The notes under the pieces were generated by a model, which was not told where the DNA came from, did no database searches, and saw only the letters and a program-made list of their open reading frames with translations. This document shows positions 27,278 to 36,691 of a stretch of 64,000 nucleotides of DNA, one piece after another. This DNA is from Phycisphaerae bacterium (lineage in GTDB: Bacteria; Planctomycetota; Phycisphaerae; Phycisphaerales; UBA1924). The number at the start of each line of letters is the position of its first letter. The first letter of the stretch is position 1. The stretch is taken from assembly GCA_014192545.1 (NCBI GenBank), contig BJHL01000005.1, forward strand, positions 124,001 to 188,000, given 5' to 3'. A program made the translations under genes and the position numbers.

Positions 27278-28990
27278 TCACTTCGTGCTATCCGCCCGAG
27301 GCCTTCCCCCCGCCGAATCCGCCGCCGGCTGCGGCCCCGGCCCACGCCCAGGCCTGCCCCCCGGCGCACCCGCTGGCCTGTCCGCCACAATCTGCCCATT
27401 CTCCAACATGCGATATCCCGAAGCCGTCAGTTGCTCCTTATCCCACGCCCTCGCCAAAACCTCACCCGCTTGCGGCGTGCGCAGCAACACCGCATCACCT
27501 TCACCAATCCCCGCAGCAATCTCGGCCGTCGTCTCACTGCGTCGCCCAACCCGCACAGGCCGCTTCACGAACTTGTTGCCCTCGGGCATGTACACAAACT
27601 GCACCGCCCCTTCGCTAAACAATGCCTGCGCAGGCACCGCCAATGTCTCTTCAACCTTGTTCAGCAGCACCCGCGCTTCCACGCGCATGCTGGGCTTGAG
27701 TTCCGCATCACCCTGATCCTTCAGCGACACACGCACCGTGTACTCACGCAAGTTCGGATCGCGCCATCCGCCCGTCTCCGCCATCACACCAATCGAATCC
27801 ACCACGCCTTCAAACGTCCGCCCACCCGCCGCATCAATCTTCAAGTTCACCAGTTGCCCAGGCCGCACGCGCCCCGCAATAGCTTCATGCACGCGCACCG
27901 CAGCGATCATCTCTGTCGTATCAGGCAGCACCACAATCAATTGATTCGGATACACCTGCTGCCCAATCTGCCACGAACCCTGATCATTCCCCCAGCGCCC
28001 ACCACCCTCCAAACTCGTCGCATACACCACCAGCCCATCTTGCGGCGCAACGACCGAAGTCGCCGCAAGCTGCTCGCGCAATTTGCGAACCTGCGTTTCC
28101 AGCAGCGTCAATTGCTCGCGCTGGCTCAACCGGTCCGCATCTTTGCTCGCAAGCTGGCTGTCGTTGTTCAGCTTCACGCGTTCAACTTCCGCCCGCGTCT
28201 CTTCCACATCACTCAGCTTTTGCTTGCGCTCTTTCGAGAACTCAAAGTTCTCATAAACATCCAGTGCCAGCCGGGCATTCTTGTACTTCGAAATCGCCTC
28301 GATATACGCCACTTCATCGCGATCCCGCTCATCCTTGGCAATAAATCCCTCGCGCAGCAAGTCCTCGCTGCGCCGCAGTTTTTCCGCCAGTCGCTCCAAG
28401 TCGAGCTCACTGCGACTAATCTCCAAACTCAGTTCCTGCCGACGCTTCACCACGTCGCCCTCTTCCCACTGCATCAGCGTCAACTGCGCCAATTCCAACT
28501 GCAACTCCGCCTTGCGCAGCGCGCTGGCATTGTCATTGAGTTGAATCTGATACTGATTCTCCGCCGCGATCACCGACGCCCTCGCACTCGCCAACCTGGG
28601 CGTCTGCTCATCAATCTGTGTCTGAATCGCATCGCCATTGAGTTTGACTACCAAGTCACCCTTTTTGACCCGCGTCCCTTCCGCAATGATCGACTGAATC
28701 GTCGCATCGCGCTCCAGTGTGCTTCGCAGCTCAATCTGGTTCTTGGCTTGCAAATCCCCGTTCGCCGTCGTCGTGATATCAAACGCCTGCTTGCGCGCCA
28801 GCGCAATATCCGAAGTCTGCGCCTTGGTCGTCTGATCAGGCTGCTTGCCCGCCGCCGCCAACAAACTCACGCCACCCGCCAGTGCCGCCAGCACCACCGC
28901 CGAAAACGCCCACGTCTTCGCGCGCCTCGCCGATGCCTTCTGAACAGTGTTTCCAGCAGTAGCGGTGGGGGCGTTGTTGATTTCCGTCAT
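27278..28990 (-). CDS. HlyD/MacA-type membrane fusion protein (efflux periplasmic adaptor)
   Basis: The 570-residue protein starts at ATG 28990 with GGAAAGGA upstream. One N-terminal helix (about 25-45, AFSAVVLAALAGGVSLLAA) anchors it. A lipoyl half (about 95-120, IIAEGTRVKKGDLVVKL), a long alpha-hairpin coiled coil (about 125-290), the second lipoyl half (about 300-330) and beta-barrel segments (MRVEARVLLNKVEETLAVPAQAL) follow in order. The C-terminus is Gly/Pro/Arg-rich and disordered. Such adaptors join an ABC or RND exporter to an outer-membrane channel. No exporter gene is adjacent in the window, and the gene is convergent with the polyketide operon, so a joint role in product export is possible but unproven. 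Confidence 0.87.
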   Translation of the reverse strand: MTEINNAPTATAGNTVQKASARRAKTWAFSAVVLAALAGGVSLLAAAGKQPDQTTKAQTSDIALARKQAFDITTTANGDLQAKNQIELRSTLERDATIQSIIAEGTRVKKGDLVVKLNGDAIQTQIDEQTPRLASARASVIAAENQYQIQLNDNASALRKAELQLELAQLTLMQWEEGDVVKRRQELSLEISRSELDLERLAEKLRRSEDLLREGFIAKDERDRDEVAYIEAISKYKNARLALDVYENFEFSKERKQKLSDVEETRAEVERVKLNNDSQLASKDADRLSQREQLTLLETQVRKLREQLAATSVVAPQDGLVVYATSLEGGGRWGNDQGSWQIGQQVYPNQLIVVLPDTTEMIAAVRVHEAIAGRVRPGQLVNLKIDAAGGRTFEGVVDSIGVMAETGGWRDPNLREYTVRVSLKDQGDAELKPSMRVEARVLLNKVEETLAVPAQALFSEGAVQFVYMPEGNKFVKRPVRVGRRSETTAEIAAGIGEGDAVLLRTPQAGEVLARAWDKEQLTASGYRMLENGQIVADRPAGAPGGRPGRGPGPQPAADSAGGRPRADSTK

Positions 28991-29098
28991 GACAATCCTT
29001 TCCGTGCCGCAACTCCACAGCCGCGACCCGTGACTTTTCTGCATTTTCCAAAGCAATAACCCCAGGCTCGTGCCCGGCATGGGTTGTACGATGCTCCC

Positions 29099-29854
29099 GT
29101 GGATCCGTTGCTTCGCCAACTCACAAAAGAAAGACGCATTTTGTTGGCAGTCGCCGCGCCAATTGAGGCCCGCGCCCTCCTCGCCGCCGCTCGCGCCGCC
29201 ATCCCCGTTCCCCAACTCTGGCAAATCGCACCGCTCTCTCCCCACTTTGACCTCCTCCTCACCGGCGTTTCCAAGTCCAACGCCGCCGGCGCACTCGCCT
29301 CCGTCCTTTCGCAAAATCCCACCCGCTACGCCGCCATCATCAACACCGGCATCGCCGGCAGCCTCCCCAGCCCATCGAGCAGCGCACAATTTTCGCTTCA
29401 TCCCACCAACACCGTCGCCGCCACGCACTGCGTTTTCGCCGACGAAGGCATCCAAACCCCCGCCGGATACCAAACAGTCGCTGCGATGGGCTTCCCCATT
29501 AGCTCACCTGACTCCCCCGACGACACCTTCCCCGCCGATCCGACCCTCCTCTCACTCTTCACCCGCCTCGTCACCGCCAGCGGCCCCATCGCCACTGTCT
29601 CCACCTGTTCCGGCACCGACCTCCTCGCCCGCGAAGTCGCCCTCCGCACCAGCGCCATCGCCGAATCCATGGAAGGCGCCGCCTGCGCCCTCATCAGCCA
29701 CCGCCTGCGCATCCCTTTCATCGAAGTCCGCGCCATCAGCAACTTCACAGGCGACCGCGCCAAGCAAGCCTGGGACATCAAAGGCGCACTCGTCGCTCTC
29801 GAGTCGTTATTCGCACCCTTGCTCGCATCCACCAACACGGACAACGCCCGATAG
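29099..29854 (+). CDS. mqnB: Futalosine hydrolase (MqnB-like nucleosidase)
   Basis: Nucleoside phosphorylase-fold hydrolase that releases hypoxanthine from futalosine in the alternative menaquinone pathway. Family segments are clear: LLTGVSKSNAAGALA, IINTGIAGSLP, FADEGIQTP, and the C-terminal ESMEGAACALISHRLRIPFIEVRAISNFTGDR (given here as key block, Glu in ESMEGAA and Asn in SNFTGDR being the purine-site residues). GTG 29099 is chosen; a TTG 15 bases upstream is also in frame. No Shine-Dalgarno is seen. No other mqn gene is in the window. Its presence implies menaquinone synthesis through chorismate-derived futalosine. Related 5'-methylthioadenosine nucleosidases are the main alternative but lack this C-terminal block. 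Confidence 0.82.
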   Translation: MDPLLRQLTKERRILLAVAAPIEARALLAAARAAIPVPQLWQIAPLSPHFDLLLTGVSKSNAAGALASVLSQNPTRYAAIINTGIAGSLPSPSSSAQFSLHPTNTVAATHCVFADEGIQTPAGYQTVAAMGFPISSPDSPDDTFPADPTLLSLFTRLVTASGPIATVSTCSGTDLLAREVALRTSAIAESMEGAACALISHRLRIPFIEVRAISNFTGDRAKQAWDIKGALVALESLFAPLLASTNTDNAR

Positions 29855-30026
29855 TGCGCGAGGCGTTATGCCGATTGCGCGGTCTGCGTAGGCTGGCGGA
29901 CATCGGTACTTTGCGCAACCCCTGCCGACGACTCACCCCACCCCAGCGTCCGTCCGATGACGTTTCACGATGCGCCCGCTCGGATTTGCCTTCCCAGCGA
30001 TTGCGCATCGTGGAGCGTCACGCGCG

Positions 30027-31295
30027 ATGGGACTGTCCAGCCTGCTCAACTCGTTCAAGCGAACCGCCAAGGACAACGCGGCAAAGGACGCCGCGCCCCC
30101 GGCGCTTGCCAAGCCCAAGCACGCCCGCGCTGCTGGCAAAGAGTTGCCCATCGCTATCGAATTCGGCACCGGCGCACTCAAGATTCTCCAAGTAGACGGC
30201 GGCGAACCACCCACGCTCATCGCCGCTGCCCAGCTTGATGTCCCGCCCGAAATCATCACCGACACAAAAAAACGCTGGGACTTCCAACTCGCCGCCCTCG
30301 CCAAGCTCGTCAAAAAAGGCGGCTTCAAAGGCAAGCGCGCCGTCTGCGCCATCCCCGCCTGGCGCACATCGTGCAAGCACCTGCAACTACCCAAGAGCGA
30401 GGGCGTCACCATGTCTTCGCTGGTCGAAGCTGCCATCCCTGCGCAGCTTGGTGTTGATCCCTCATCCCTCGTATACCGCTTCATTGAAGTCAACAGCGAC
30501 CGCTCCATAGGCAAGGTCGATGTCATTCTCATCAGCGTGCAGCGTGATGTCGTTGACCAACTCATGATGGCGCTGGTCGATGCCAAACTCGAGCCCGTTG
30601 GCATGCACAGCGAATTCCTCTGTTCGCTTCGCGCCTTCGACCACCTGCATCGTCGCGAAGGCGATCTGCTTCTCAACACGATCTACCTCGACATCGGCGC
30701 AACCTCCACCAAAGTCATGATCGCCCACGGCCGCGACCTGGTCTTCGCCCGCCTCATCAACGTTGGCGGCTACAACCTCGACGAAGCCATCGCCAAGCAA
30801 AGCGCCGTCACCGAGTCACAAGCTCGCAAGATTCGCTACGAACTCAACGCCGCCGTCGCCACCGCACCTTTCGCTGCCAAACTGCACGCAAGCTCCGCCA
30901 GCGCGCCCGAAAACGACCGCCGCAAAATCGACACGCTCGAAGACTTTTCAGGCGACGTTCTCGCCCAGCCGCAAGTCGCCGTCGGTCCCAGCGACGTCAA
31001 CCTCGACGAGCCACTCGAAATTCTCACCGACGAAATTCGCCTCTGCCTCCGCTACCACGCTTCGCAGTTCCCAAACCGCAAGGTTGAACGCGTCGTCTTC
31101 GTCGGCGGCGAAGCCAAGCACCGCGGCCTGACCCAGCACCTCGCGCGAGCCCTCCGCCTGCCCGCGCAAGTCGCTGATCCATTGGCCCGCATCGCTCGCT
31201 CAGGCAAAGAACCAGTTGCAGGTATCGACATGAAGCAAGCCCAGCCCGGTTGGGCAGTGGCGCTGGGCCTGTGCCTAGCTCCAACAGATCTGTGA
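30027..31295 (+). CDS. pilM: Type IV pilus assembly protein PilM (actin-like ATPase), first pilus operon
   Basis: The 422-residue cytoplasmic protein has an actin-like ATPase fold: IAIEFGTGALKILQVDGG near residue 52, the swapped SHS2 region, TIYLDIGATSTKVMIAHG near 230, and VVFVGGEAKHRGLTQHLAR near 365. PilM binds the N-terminus of PilN and couples the inner-membrane platform to the motor. ATG 30027 begins MGLSSLLNSFKRTAKDN. The gene leads an operon pilM-pilN-pilO-unknown-pilB, all rightward with short gaps, the core of a type IV pilus or type II secretion platform. A second, different PilM-like gene lies at 59590. Confidence 0.85.
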   Translation: MGLSSLLNSFKRTAKDNAAKDAAPPALAKPKHARAAGKELPIAIEFGTGALKILQVDGGEPPTLIAAAQLDVPPEIITDTKKRWDFQLAALAKLVKKGGFKGKRAVCAIPAWRTSCKHLQLPKSEGVTMSSLVEAAIPAQLGVDPSSLVYRFIEVNSDRSIGKVDVILISVQRDVVDQLMMALVDAKLEPVGMHSEFLCSLRAFDHLHRREGDLLLNTIYLDIGATSTKVMIAHGRDLVFARLINVGGYNLDEAIAKQSAVTESQARKIRYELNAAVATAPFAAKLHASSASAPENDRRKIDTLEDFSGDVLAQPQVAVGPSDVNLDEPLEILTDEIRLCLRYHASQFPNRKVERVVFVGGEAKHRGLTQHLARALRLPAQVADPLARIARSGKEPVAGIDMKQAQPGWAVALGLCLAPTDL

Positions 31296-31367
31296 GTTTG
31301 TACCTTTCGGCTTTGTCTCAAACTTCGTCTCTCGTATCCACAGGACGAATCATCAGGAGGATCTCGC

Positions 31368-32216
31368 GTGGCATACTTCCCGCAAGTCAAGCAAGACAAC
31401 GCCGCAGGTACAGGCGCGAGCTTCCTGCCCGCAGATTACATCCAGCGCAAAGCTGAATTCCGCAACAACACCATCATCCTCTCGCTCTTCGCGGTCGTCC
31501 TCGCAGGCGTGGGCGGCGCATTCGTCCTCAACAACACCCGCAAGATCAAACTCGGCAGCGAATACCGCGAACTCGTTGAGCAATGCAAGGCCGAAGAAGC
31601 CAAGATCGAGCAACTCAAGAAGCTCACCGAGCAGCGCACCGTCATGATGGAAAAGGCCGAAATCACCGCAGCGCTGGTCGAAAAAATGCCCCGCTGGGCT
31701 GTCCTCAGCGAAGTCGTCTATCGCATGCCCGCCAAAATGCGCCTCGAAGAAGTCGGCATGAAAGGTACACGCAACACTACAGGCGGCGTCGTCAGCCCCA
31801 AGTCCGAAGTCAAAAGCCTCACCCAAGACGTCGCCGACAAACAAGCCGTCGCCGCTCGTCCCAAAGTGCAAGCCCCCAGCTTCACCTACGACATCTCCAT
31901 CAGCGGCAATGCCAAAGACAACAACCAAGTTGCCGACTATCTCAGCAGCCTCAAGCGCAGCCCCGCTCTTCGCGATGTCGAACTGACGTACATCAAAGAG
32001 TCGCACGACAAGGAAATCGTCCTCCGCAAATTTGAAATGACCGCCCGTCTGCGCAACGACGTGCCCAAAGACAAACTGGGCCAAAGCATCCGCGAACTGC
32101 TCGTGACCAAGACCGACGACACCAACGACGCTAGAACCGACGCGAAAACCGACGCCAAAGCCAAAGCCGACGCCGCCGCGAAGCCCGCCGCGCCCATCGC
32201 GAAGGAGAACGAGTAA
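31368..32216 (+). CDS. pilN: PilN-like inner-membrane pilus assembly protein
   Basis: GTG 31368 is set by AGGAGG seven bases upstream. The 282-residue product has a cytoplasmic start (YFPQVKQDNAAGTGASFLPADYI), containing the short PilM-binding segment seen in PilN (FLPADY), one membrane helix (about 35-58), a coiled coil (about 65-105, EEAKIEQLKKLTEQRT) and a periplasmic ferredoxin-like domain (about 115-250) with FTYDISISGNAKDNNQVADYL. The C-terminus is an Asp/Ala/Lys-rich tail with repeated D-A-K-T-like units (about 255-278). The stop overlaps pilO by one base (TAATG). Order and architecture give the assignment; sequence identity alone would be weak. Confidence 0.8.
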   Translation: MAYFPQVKQDNAAGTGASFLPADYIQRKAEFRNNTIILSLFAVVLAGVGGAFVLNNTRKIKLGSEYRELVEQCKAEEAKIEQLKKLTEQRTVMMEKAEITAALVEKMPRWAVLSEVVYRMPAKMRLEEVGMKGTRNTTGGVVSPKSEVKSLTQDVADKQAVAARPKVQAPSFTYDISISGNAKDNNQVADYLSSLKRSPALRDVELTYIKESHDKEIVLRKFEMTARLRNDVPKDKLGQSIRELLVTKTDDTNDARTDAKTDAKAKADAAAKPAAPIAKENE

Positions 32217-32782
32217 TGCAAATGAAAACCACCAACACGTTGCTCTGGATCGGCGTGGGAGTCGGCGTTCTGGGTCTGCCCATCGCCAGCTATCTCCTCG
32301 TTTTCAAGCCGCAAAATAGTGAAATCAAACGCGCCCAAGGCGACGTCGAGCACATGCGAGGCCTCCTCACCCGATTGCAGGAAGAAGCTGCCAAGAACGC
32401 CGACTTCGAGCGCGCAAACCAGGAACTCGCGCAAAACATCGGCATCATCGAAGAACGCCTGCCCACCAACCAGGAAGTCGACGCCGTCGTTCGCCAAGTC
32501 AGCGACCTCGCCGTCACCGCAGGCCTCTCCAGCCCCGCCATCAAAAACAACAAGCCCCTCCCCGCCGGCCTCTACATGGAGCAACCGCTGGAAATGGAAA
32601 CCAAGGGCAACTTCATCGGCTTCCACACATTCCTCGCGCAAGTCGAAAAACTCCCCCGCGTCATGCGCATCCACGACTTCAAACTCGTGGGCCAGGCAGG
32701 CGACGAAAGCGAACTCAGAGCAACCTTCACGCTCAGCATCTACTACCAGGATGACGCCCGCAGCGTCGCGTCGGGCCAGTAA
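32216..32782 (+). CDS. pilO: PilO-like inner-membrane pilus assembly protein
   Basis: The 188-residue protein has one N-terminal membrane helix (LLWIGVGVGVLGLPIASYLL), a coiled coil (about 30-75, SEIKRAQGDVEHMRGLLTRL) and a compact periplasmic domain with LPAGLYMEQPLEMETKG and the conserved tail VMRIHDFKLVG. This is the PilO/GspM layout. It should form a heterodimer with the PilN-like protein just upstream, whose stop codon shares a base with this start. There is a second ATG two codons in. Confidence 0.82.
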   Translation: MQMKTTNTLLWIGVGVGVLGLPIASYLLVFKPQNSEIKRAQGDVEHMRGLLTRLQEEAAKNADFERANQELAQNIGIIEERLPTNQEVDAVVRQVSDLAVTAGLSSPAIKNNKPLPAGLYMEQPLEMETKGNFIGFHTFLAQVEKLPRVMRIHDFKLVGQAGDESELRATFTLSIYYQDDARSVASGQ

Positions 32783-32805
32783 CAGCATCGCTCAGGAAAC
32801 TCATC

Positions 32806-33462
32806 ATGGCCATGGATAACAACAACGCAGGGAAGTCAGATGTCGAACTAGGCTCGTACGCGATGCCGCGCAAGTGGACGCCTCGCCAGCCCCTCGTCAT
32901 CGGTCTCACCGTCATCGTCAGCGCCATCGCCCTCATGGGCATGCGCCAAATCGGCATGCGCAGCGCCATCGCTTTCGAAGGCGAGCAATCCACCTTCGAC
33001 TTCCAAGGCGACGCACAGCTTCAAACCCGCTACGAACGCCTGATGGCTGATCTTGGCAGCGCCAAAGACCCCCTCGACGTCGCCTTCGCCGACTTTGGCA
33101 ACAGCCCCTTCGCCATGCGCGAGGCGATCGCTCCGTTGCAGCAAGCCGTCGTCGCCAAGACCCTCGCAGGCGAATCTCCTGAGGAAGCCGCGCGTCGCAC
33201 CAGCGCCGCACGCAAAACTGCGCTGCTCAACGAAGCCGGCAAACTCGTGCTGCACAGCGTGATGGGTGGTAAGCTCCCCCTTGCCCGCATCAACGACGAA
33301 ACCGTCACCGTGGGCGACACCGTCGCCGAGTACTTCACCGTCGCCGAAATCGAAGGTCGCAACGTCACCATCACCGCCGATGGCGAAGCCTTCACCCTCT
33401 CGATGCAAGCTGGCAACGTCCCACCCGCAGGCAACTCGCCCGCGCCCAAGCGCCGCCCGTAA
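32806..33462 (+). CDS. Membrane protein of the pilus operon, position and layout like PilP, otherwise unknown (218 residues)
   Basis: I do not recognise the sequence. It has a cytoplasmic start, one membrane helix (about 30-48, PLVIGLTVIVSAIALMGM), a periplasmic helical region (about 65-145) and a small C-terminal beta domain (about 150-205, GDTVAEYFTVAEIEGRNVTI) that reads like the beta-sandwich of PilP/GspC, including a V-x-x-G-D turn. It lies exactly where pilP would lie, between pilO and the motor ATPase. Unlike PilP it has no lipobox. The assignment is by context; an unrelated accessory protein of the same operon is possible. Confidence 0.6.
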   Translation: MAMDNNNAGKSDVELGSYAMPRKWTPRQPLVIGLTVIVSAIALMGMRQIGMRSAIAFEGEQSTFDFQGDAQLQTRYERLMADLGSAKDPLDVAFADFGNSPFAMREAIAPLQQAVVAKTLAGESPEEAARRTSAARKTALLNEAGKLVLHSVMGGKLPLARINDETVTVGDTVAEYFTVAEIEGRNVTITADGEAFTLSMQAGNVPPAGNSPAPKRRP

Positions 33463-33512
33463 TTTTCTCCCGCTCCCGCTCATTCTGCCCGCCTCCGTTG
33501 GAATCCACGCAC

Positions 33513-35510
33513 ATGGCAAAGTACAACATTGACGACATTCTGAGCGAGCTTGGTGTAAGCAGCGACAAAGACACCAGTAACAAAAATGCCTCAGCAAACG
33601 TCAAAAAACACCGCATCGACGAGAACGAAAATAGCTTCTCGCCCCTGCCCACCATGCCCGCCAACCAGCGCGCATACGGACAGCAGCCCGACGCGCCATC
33701 AACCGAAACCTCTATCACCAAGCGCGGCAGCAGTGCGCCCGGCGTCGGCCCCGCCATGGCCGAAATCTATCGCCCCGACGAGAGCGAAGACCCCGACAAG
33801 CTACGCGAACTCGGCGAATTGCTCCTCTCTCGCAACGTCGTCACGCCCGACAAACTCTCGCAAGCAAATCAAATCATCAAAAGCAGCCCAGGCCGTCGCC
33901 TGAGCGAAATCATTCTCGAGCAAGGCGCCGACGAAACGCAGGTCATGCAAGCCCTCGCGCAGGTCAGCCACCTCACCTTCGAACACATCGACACCACCAA
34001 AGGTCTCGACGGCGGCTTCGACGGCAAGATGCTCCAACGCCTGACGCCTGAGTTCTGCAAGCAAAATCAAGTCATCCCCCTGCGCCAAGACGGCTCGCGC
34101 GTCGTCGTCGCCATCACCCAGCCCGACAACGTCTTCCTCATCGACACCGTCAAGGAAAAGCTCGGCTGTTCCGGCATCAAGATCGTCCTGACAACCGCCA
34201 GCGACATCCGTGCCGCCATCGACCTCGTCGGCGGCCCCGTCCAGCAAGAAGTCGGCGTAGGTGAAATCCTCGCCGAAGTGCAAGAAGGCGACGTGCAGGT
34301 TGAAGAGAAGAAGGAAGCAGACGAGGCCAGCCTCGAGAAAGAGGCCAAAGAAAGTCCGGTCATCCGCTACGTCAACCACATCATTCAATTGGGCCTCCAG
34401 CAAGGCGCCAGCGATATTCACATCGAGCCCAGCGAAAAGAAACTCAAAGTCCGCTTCCGCATCGACGGCGAACTCTACGAAGTCCTCAACCCGCCAGTCA
34501 GCATGGGCCCCGCCATCACCAGTCGTATCAAAATCATGGCCAACCTCGCCATCGATGAACGCCGCATTCCCCAAGACGGCCGCATCCGCGCCATGGTCAG
34601 TGGCCGCAAAATCGACTTGCGCGTCTCCACGCTTCCTTGCTCAGGCGGCGAAAAGACCGTCATGCGTATCTTGAACGACAAGAACATCTCTGTCGATCTC
34701 GAACAACTGGGATTCGACGAAGACGCCCTCACGATCTGGAAAAAACAGATCGACGCTCCCCACGGCATCGTCCTCGTCACCGGCCCCACCGGCAGCGGTA
34801 AAACCACAACGCTCTACGCCTCGCTACGCGCCCTCGACAAAGGCAGCATGAACATCTCGACGGTCGAAGACCCCGTCGAATACACCTTGGAAGGCGTCAC
34901 GCAAACGCAAATGCACGAGAAGATCGGCATGACCTTCTCCCTCGCGCTGCGATCCCTCCTGCGTCAAGACCCCGACGTCATTCTGCTGGGCGAAATCCGC
35001 GACCACGAAACCGCGCACATCGCCGTGCAAGCTGCTCTCACAGGCCACTTGGTGCTCAGCACCCTGCACACCAACGACGCCCCCAGCAGCATCACACGCC
35101 TGGTCAACATCGGCCTCGAACCCTTCCTCGTCGGCGCCGCCGTCAACGGCGTGCTCGCTCAGCGACTCATCCGCCGCTTGTGCAAAGAGTGCAAAGCCAC
35201 CGAAGTTCCTAGCGAAGAAATGGCCGAGTTCCTCAGCATGCAAGGCCTGCCCAACGATTCAATCTGGGCCTCGCGCGGGTGCGATAAATGCCGCAAAACC
35301 GGCTATTCCGGTCGTGTGGGCATTTACGAAATGCTCGTGATTGACGATGCCCTGCGCGATGTTATCGCTCGCAATCCCAACGTCGCAGAATTCCGCCGTC
35401 TCTGCATCGAACGCGGCATGGTCACGCTCCGTCAAGACGGTCTGCGCAAGGTCGCTAACGGTTTGACCACAGTTTCTGAAGTGCTTCGTGTCACCGAAGG
35501 CGCACACTAA
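33513..35510 (+). CDS. pilB: PilB/GspE-type secretion and pilus assembly ATPase
   Basis: The hexameric motor ATPase of type IV pili or type II secretion (665 residues). The first 75 residues are low-complexity and start MAKYNIDDILSELGV. An MshEN-type domain (about 90-230) has PGRRLSEIILEQGADETQVMQ. The ATPase core has DIHIEPSEKKLKVRFRIDG (about 305), Walker A GPTGSGKTT (424-432), the Asp box and Walker B VILLGEIRDHETAHIA (about 487-503), and the His box LVLSTLHTNDAPSS. Four cysteines, in LCKECKAT and GCDKCRKTGY, form the zinc site typical of extension ATPases. ATG 33513 is preferred to the TTG 15 bases earlier. No retraction ATPase (PilT) or PilC is in the window. Confidence 0.93.
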   Translation: MAKYNIDDILSELGVSSDKDTSNKNASANVKKHRIDENENSFSPLPTMPANQRAYGQQPDAPSTETSITKRGSSAPGVGPAMAEIYRPDESEDPDKLRELGELLLSRNVVTPDKLSQANQIIKSSPGRRLSEIILEQGADETQVMQALAQVSHLTFEHIDTTKGLDGGFDGKMLQRLTPEFCKQNQVIPLRQDGSRVVVAITQPDNVFLIDTVKEKLGCSGIKIVLTTASDIRAAIDLVGGPVQQEVGVGEILAEVQEGDVQVEEKKEADEASLEKEAKESPVIRYVNHIIQLGLQQGASDIHIEPSEKKLKVRFRIDGELYEVLNPPVSMGPAITSRIKIMANLAIDERRIPQDGRIRAMVSGRKIDLRVSTLPCSGGEKTVMRILNDKNISVDLEQLGFDEDALTIWKKQIDAPHGIVLVTGPTGSGKTTTLYASLRALDKGSMNISTVEDPVEYTLEGVTQTQMHEKIGMTFSLALRSLLRQDPDVILLGEIRDHETAHIAVQAALTGHLVLSTLHTNDAPSSITRLVNIGLEPFLVGAAVNGVLAQRLIRRLCKECKATEVPSEEMAEFLSMQGLPNDSIWASRGCDKCRKTGYSGRVGIYEMLVIDDALRDVIARNPNVAEFRRLCIERGMVTLRQDGLRKVANGLTTVSEVLRVTEGAH

Positions 35511-35568
35511 TCCGATACTTTATCTGTACTCGAAAGGCCGTGTGGCCTTCCGAGCGGGAGGATTCTCT

Positions 35569-36387
35569 GTGATTGATCGTCATGCCGCTAAACTCATCGC
35601 CGCCGCAGGTATCGTCGCGCTCGCAGGCAATGCCGCAACCGCCAACGATTCCAAAGTCGCCGCACCTGCTCACGATCACGAGGCCCACAATACGCGCGTC
35701 CTCGCCGAAGACGCCCATGCCCGCAAGGCTGATAAATCTCCCGCCAAGCAAGCAGCCAAAGCGGTCGCGTCAAAGGCCAGCACCACCAAACCGACGCAAC
35801 TCGCAAAGTCTTCGAGTACACCCCCGCAGCAAGCCAGCCCACAAGCCATCCGCGCAAAGTCCCCATCCGCGGCCGCTTCGCCCACCAACTCGCGCCGCCT
35901 CTTCATCACCAGCGCCAACAGCGCGATGCGTGACAAATCCGCCGTCGCCACGCCCGCCGTGCAACCTCGCACCGCCCCCGCCGGCCCAGCCCTCGCGCAA
36001 GCAGGCATGCCCAAAGCCATCAGCAAAGCGACCAACGTGAAAGCCGCGAGCGCCGCAGCACCCGCAGCCAAACCCGCCAGCAGCCCGGCATCAAAAATCG
36101 CCAGCAAAGAAATCACCCACTCCAGCAAGCAACTCGCCCAAGGCCGCAGTGTCACTCGCAGCAGCGACAACATGCGCAACTCTCGTTCCATCGGCATTAC
36201 CAGCCAGCAAGTGCGCGAAGGCCAGGAAGTCACGCGATCCTCCAAGCAAATGCGTGAAAATGCCCCACAGCCCACACGCTCGTCCGCTCTCCGCGCCAGC
36301 GCAGATCGCCCGCAGCTCGAAGTCACCGGCACCCGCGACCGCGCCCCCACCCGCATCGTCATCCGCAGCGCCAACGCCCGCGGCTGA
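35569..36387 (+). CDS. Exported basic low-complexity protein of unknown function (272 residues)
   Basis: GTG 35569 has GGGAGG seven bases upstream and is preferred over a frame start that overlaps pilB. The first 25 residues (VIDRHAAKLIAAAGIVALAGNAATA) are a signal peptide. The mature part is almost only Ala, Lys, Ser, Pro, Arg, Thr and Gln, with a run of related short motifs such as TRSSDNMRNSRS, TRSSKQMREN and PTRSSALRAS at about 210-260. It is predicted to be disordered and strongly basic. A small hairpin (AAGGCC-GTGT-GGCCTT) lies before the ribosome binding site. It follows pilB by 58 bases, so it may be a cotranscribed cell-surface or pilus-associated protein. No family recognised. Confidence 0.65.
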   Translation: MIDRHAAKLIAAAGIVALAGNAATANDSKVAAPAHDHEAHNTRVLAEDAHARKADKSPAKQAAKAVASKASTTKPTQLAKSSSTPPQQASPQAIRAKSPSAAASPTNSRRLFITSANSAMRDKSAVATPAVQPRTAPAGPALAQAGMPKAISKATNVKAASAAAPAAKPASSPASKIASKEITHSSKQLAQGRSVTRSSDNMRNSRSIGITSQQVREGQEVTRSSKQMRENAPQPTRSSALRASADRPQLEVTGTRDRAPTRIVIRSANARG

Positions 36388-36396
36388 CCTTCCCCC

Positions 36397-36432
36397 GACG
36401 CCGGACCTGAGGCTCCGCGAAAGTCCGGATCG
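36397..36432. repeat. 36-bp palindromic repeat, copy 5 (forward)
   Basis: Stem CCGGACCT (36401-36408) with AAGTCCGG (36421-36428), one mismatch. It starts 9 bases after a stop codon and is followed by an ordinary terminator. Confidence 0.88.
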
Positions 36433-36465
36433 CACTGCCAAAAACATCCAACACCCCGCACCCAA

Positions 36466-36495
36466 GCCCGCGCCTCACGCGGGCCTTTTCTTTCT
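36466..36495 (+). terminator. Rho-independent terminator
   Basis: GCCCGCG, loop CCTCA, CGCGGGC, then CTTTTCTTTCTC. It ends the transcript of the basic exported protein and possibly the whole pilus operon. The rest of 36388-36691 holds nothing else I can name. Confidence 0.82.
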
Positions 36496-36691
36496 CCACA
36501 CACAACCTACCTCCACCCCTGTCAAGTCACTCCCACTCAAACCTTGCGCATCTTCACACCACCGTTCCGTCTATACCGCTCACGCAGCCCACCTCCAGCA
36601 CGAAAACACAAACGCGTGTTCTCTGCCCTTGATTTCTTTTCGATGTTTAACACATCGCGTGACTTCCGCGCGGCACCACAGGGACTTTCGT

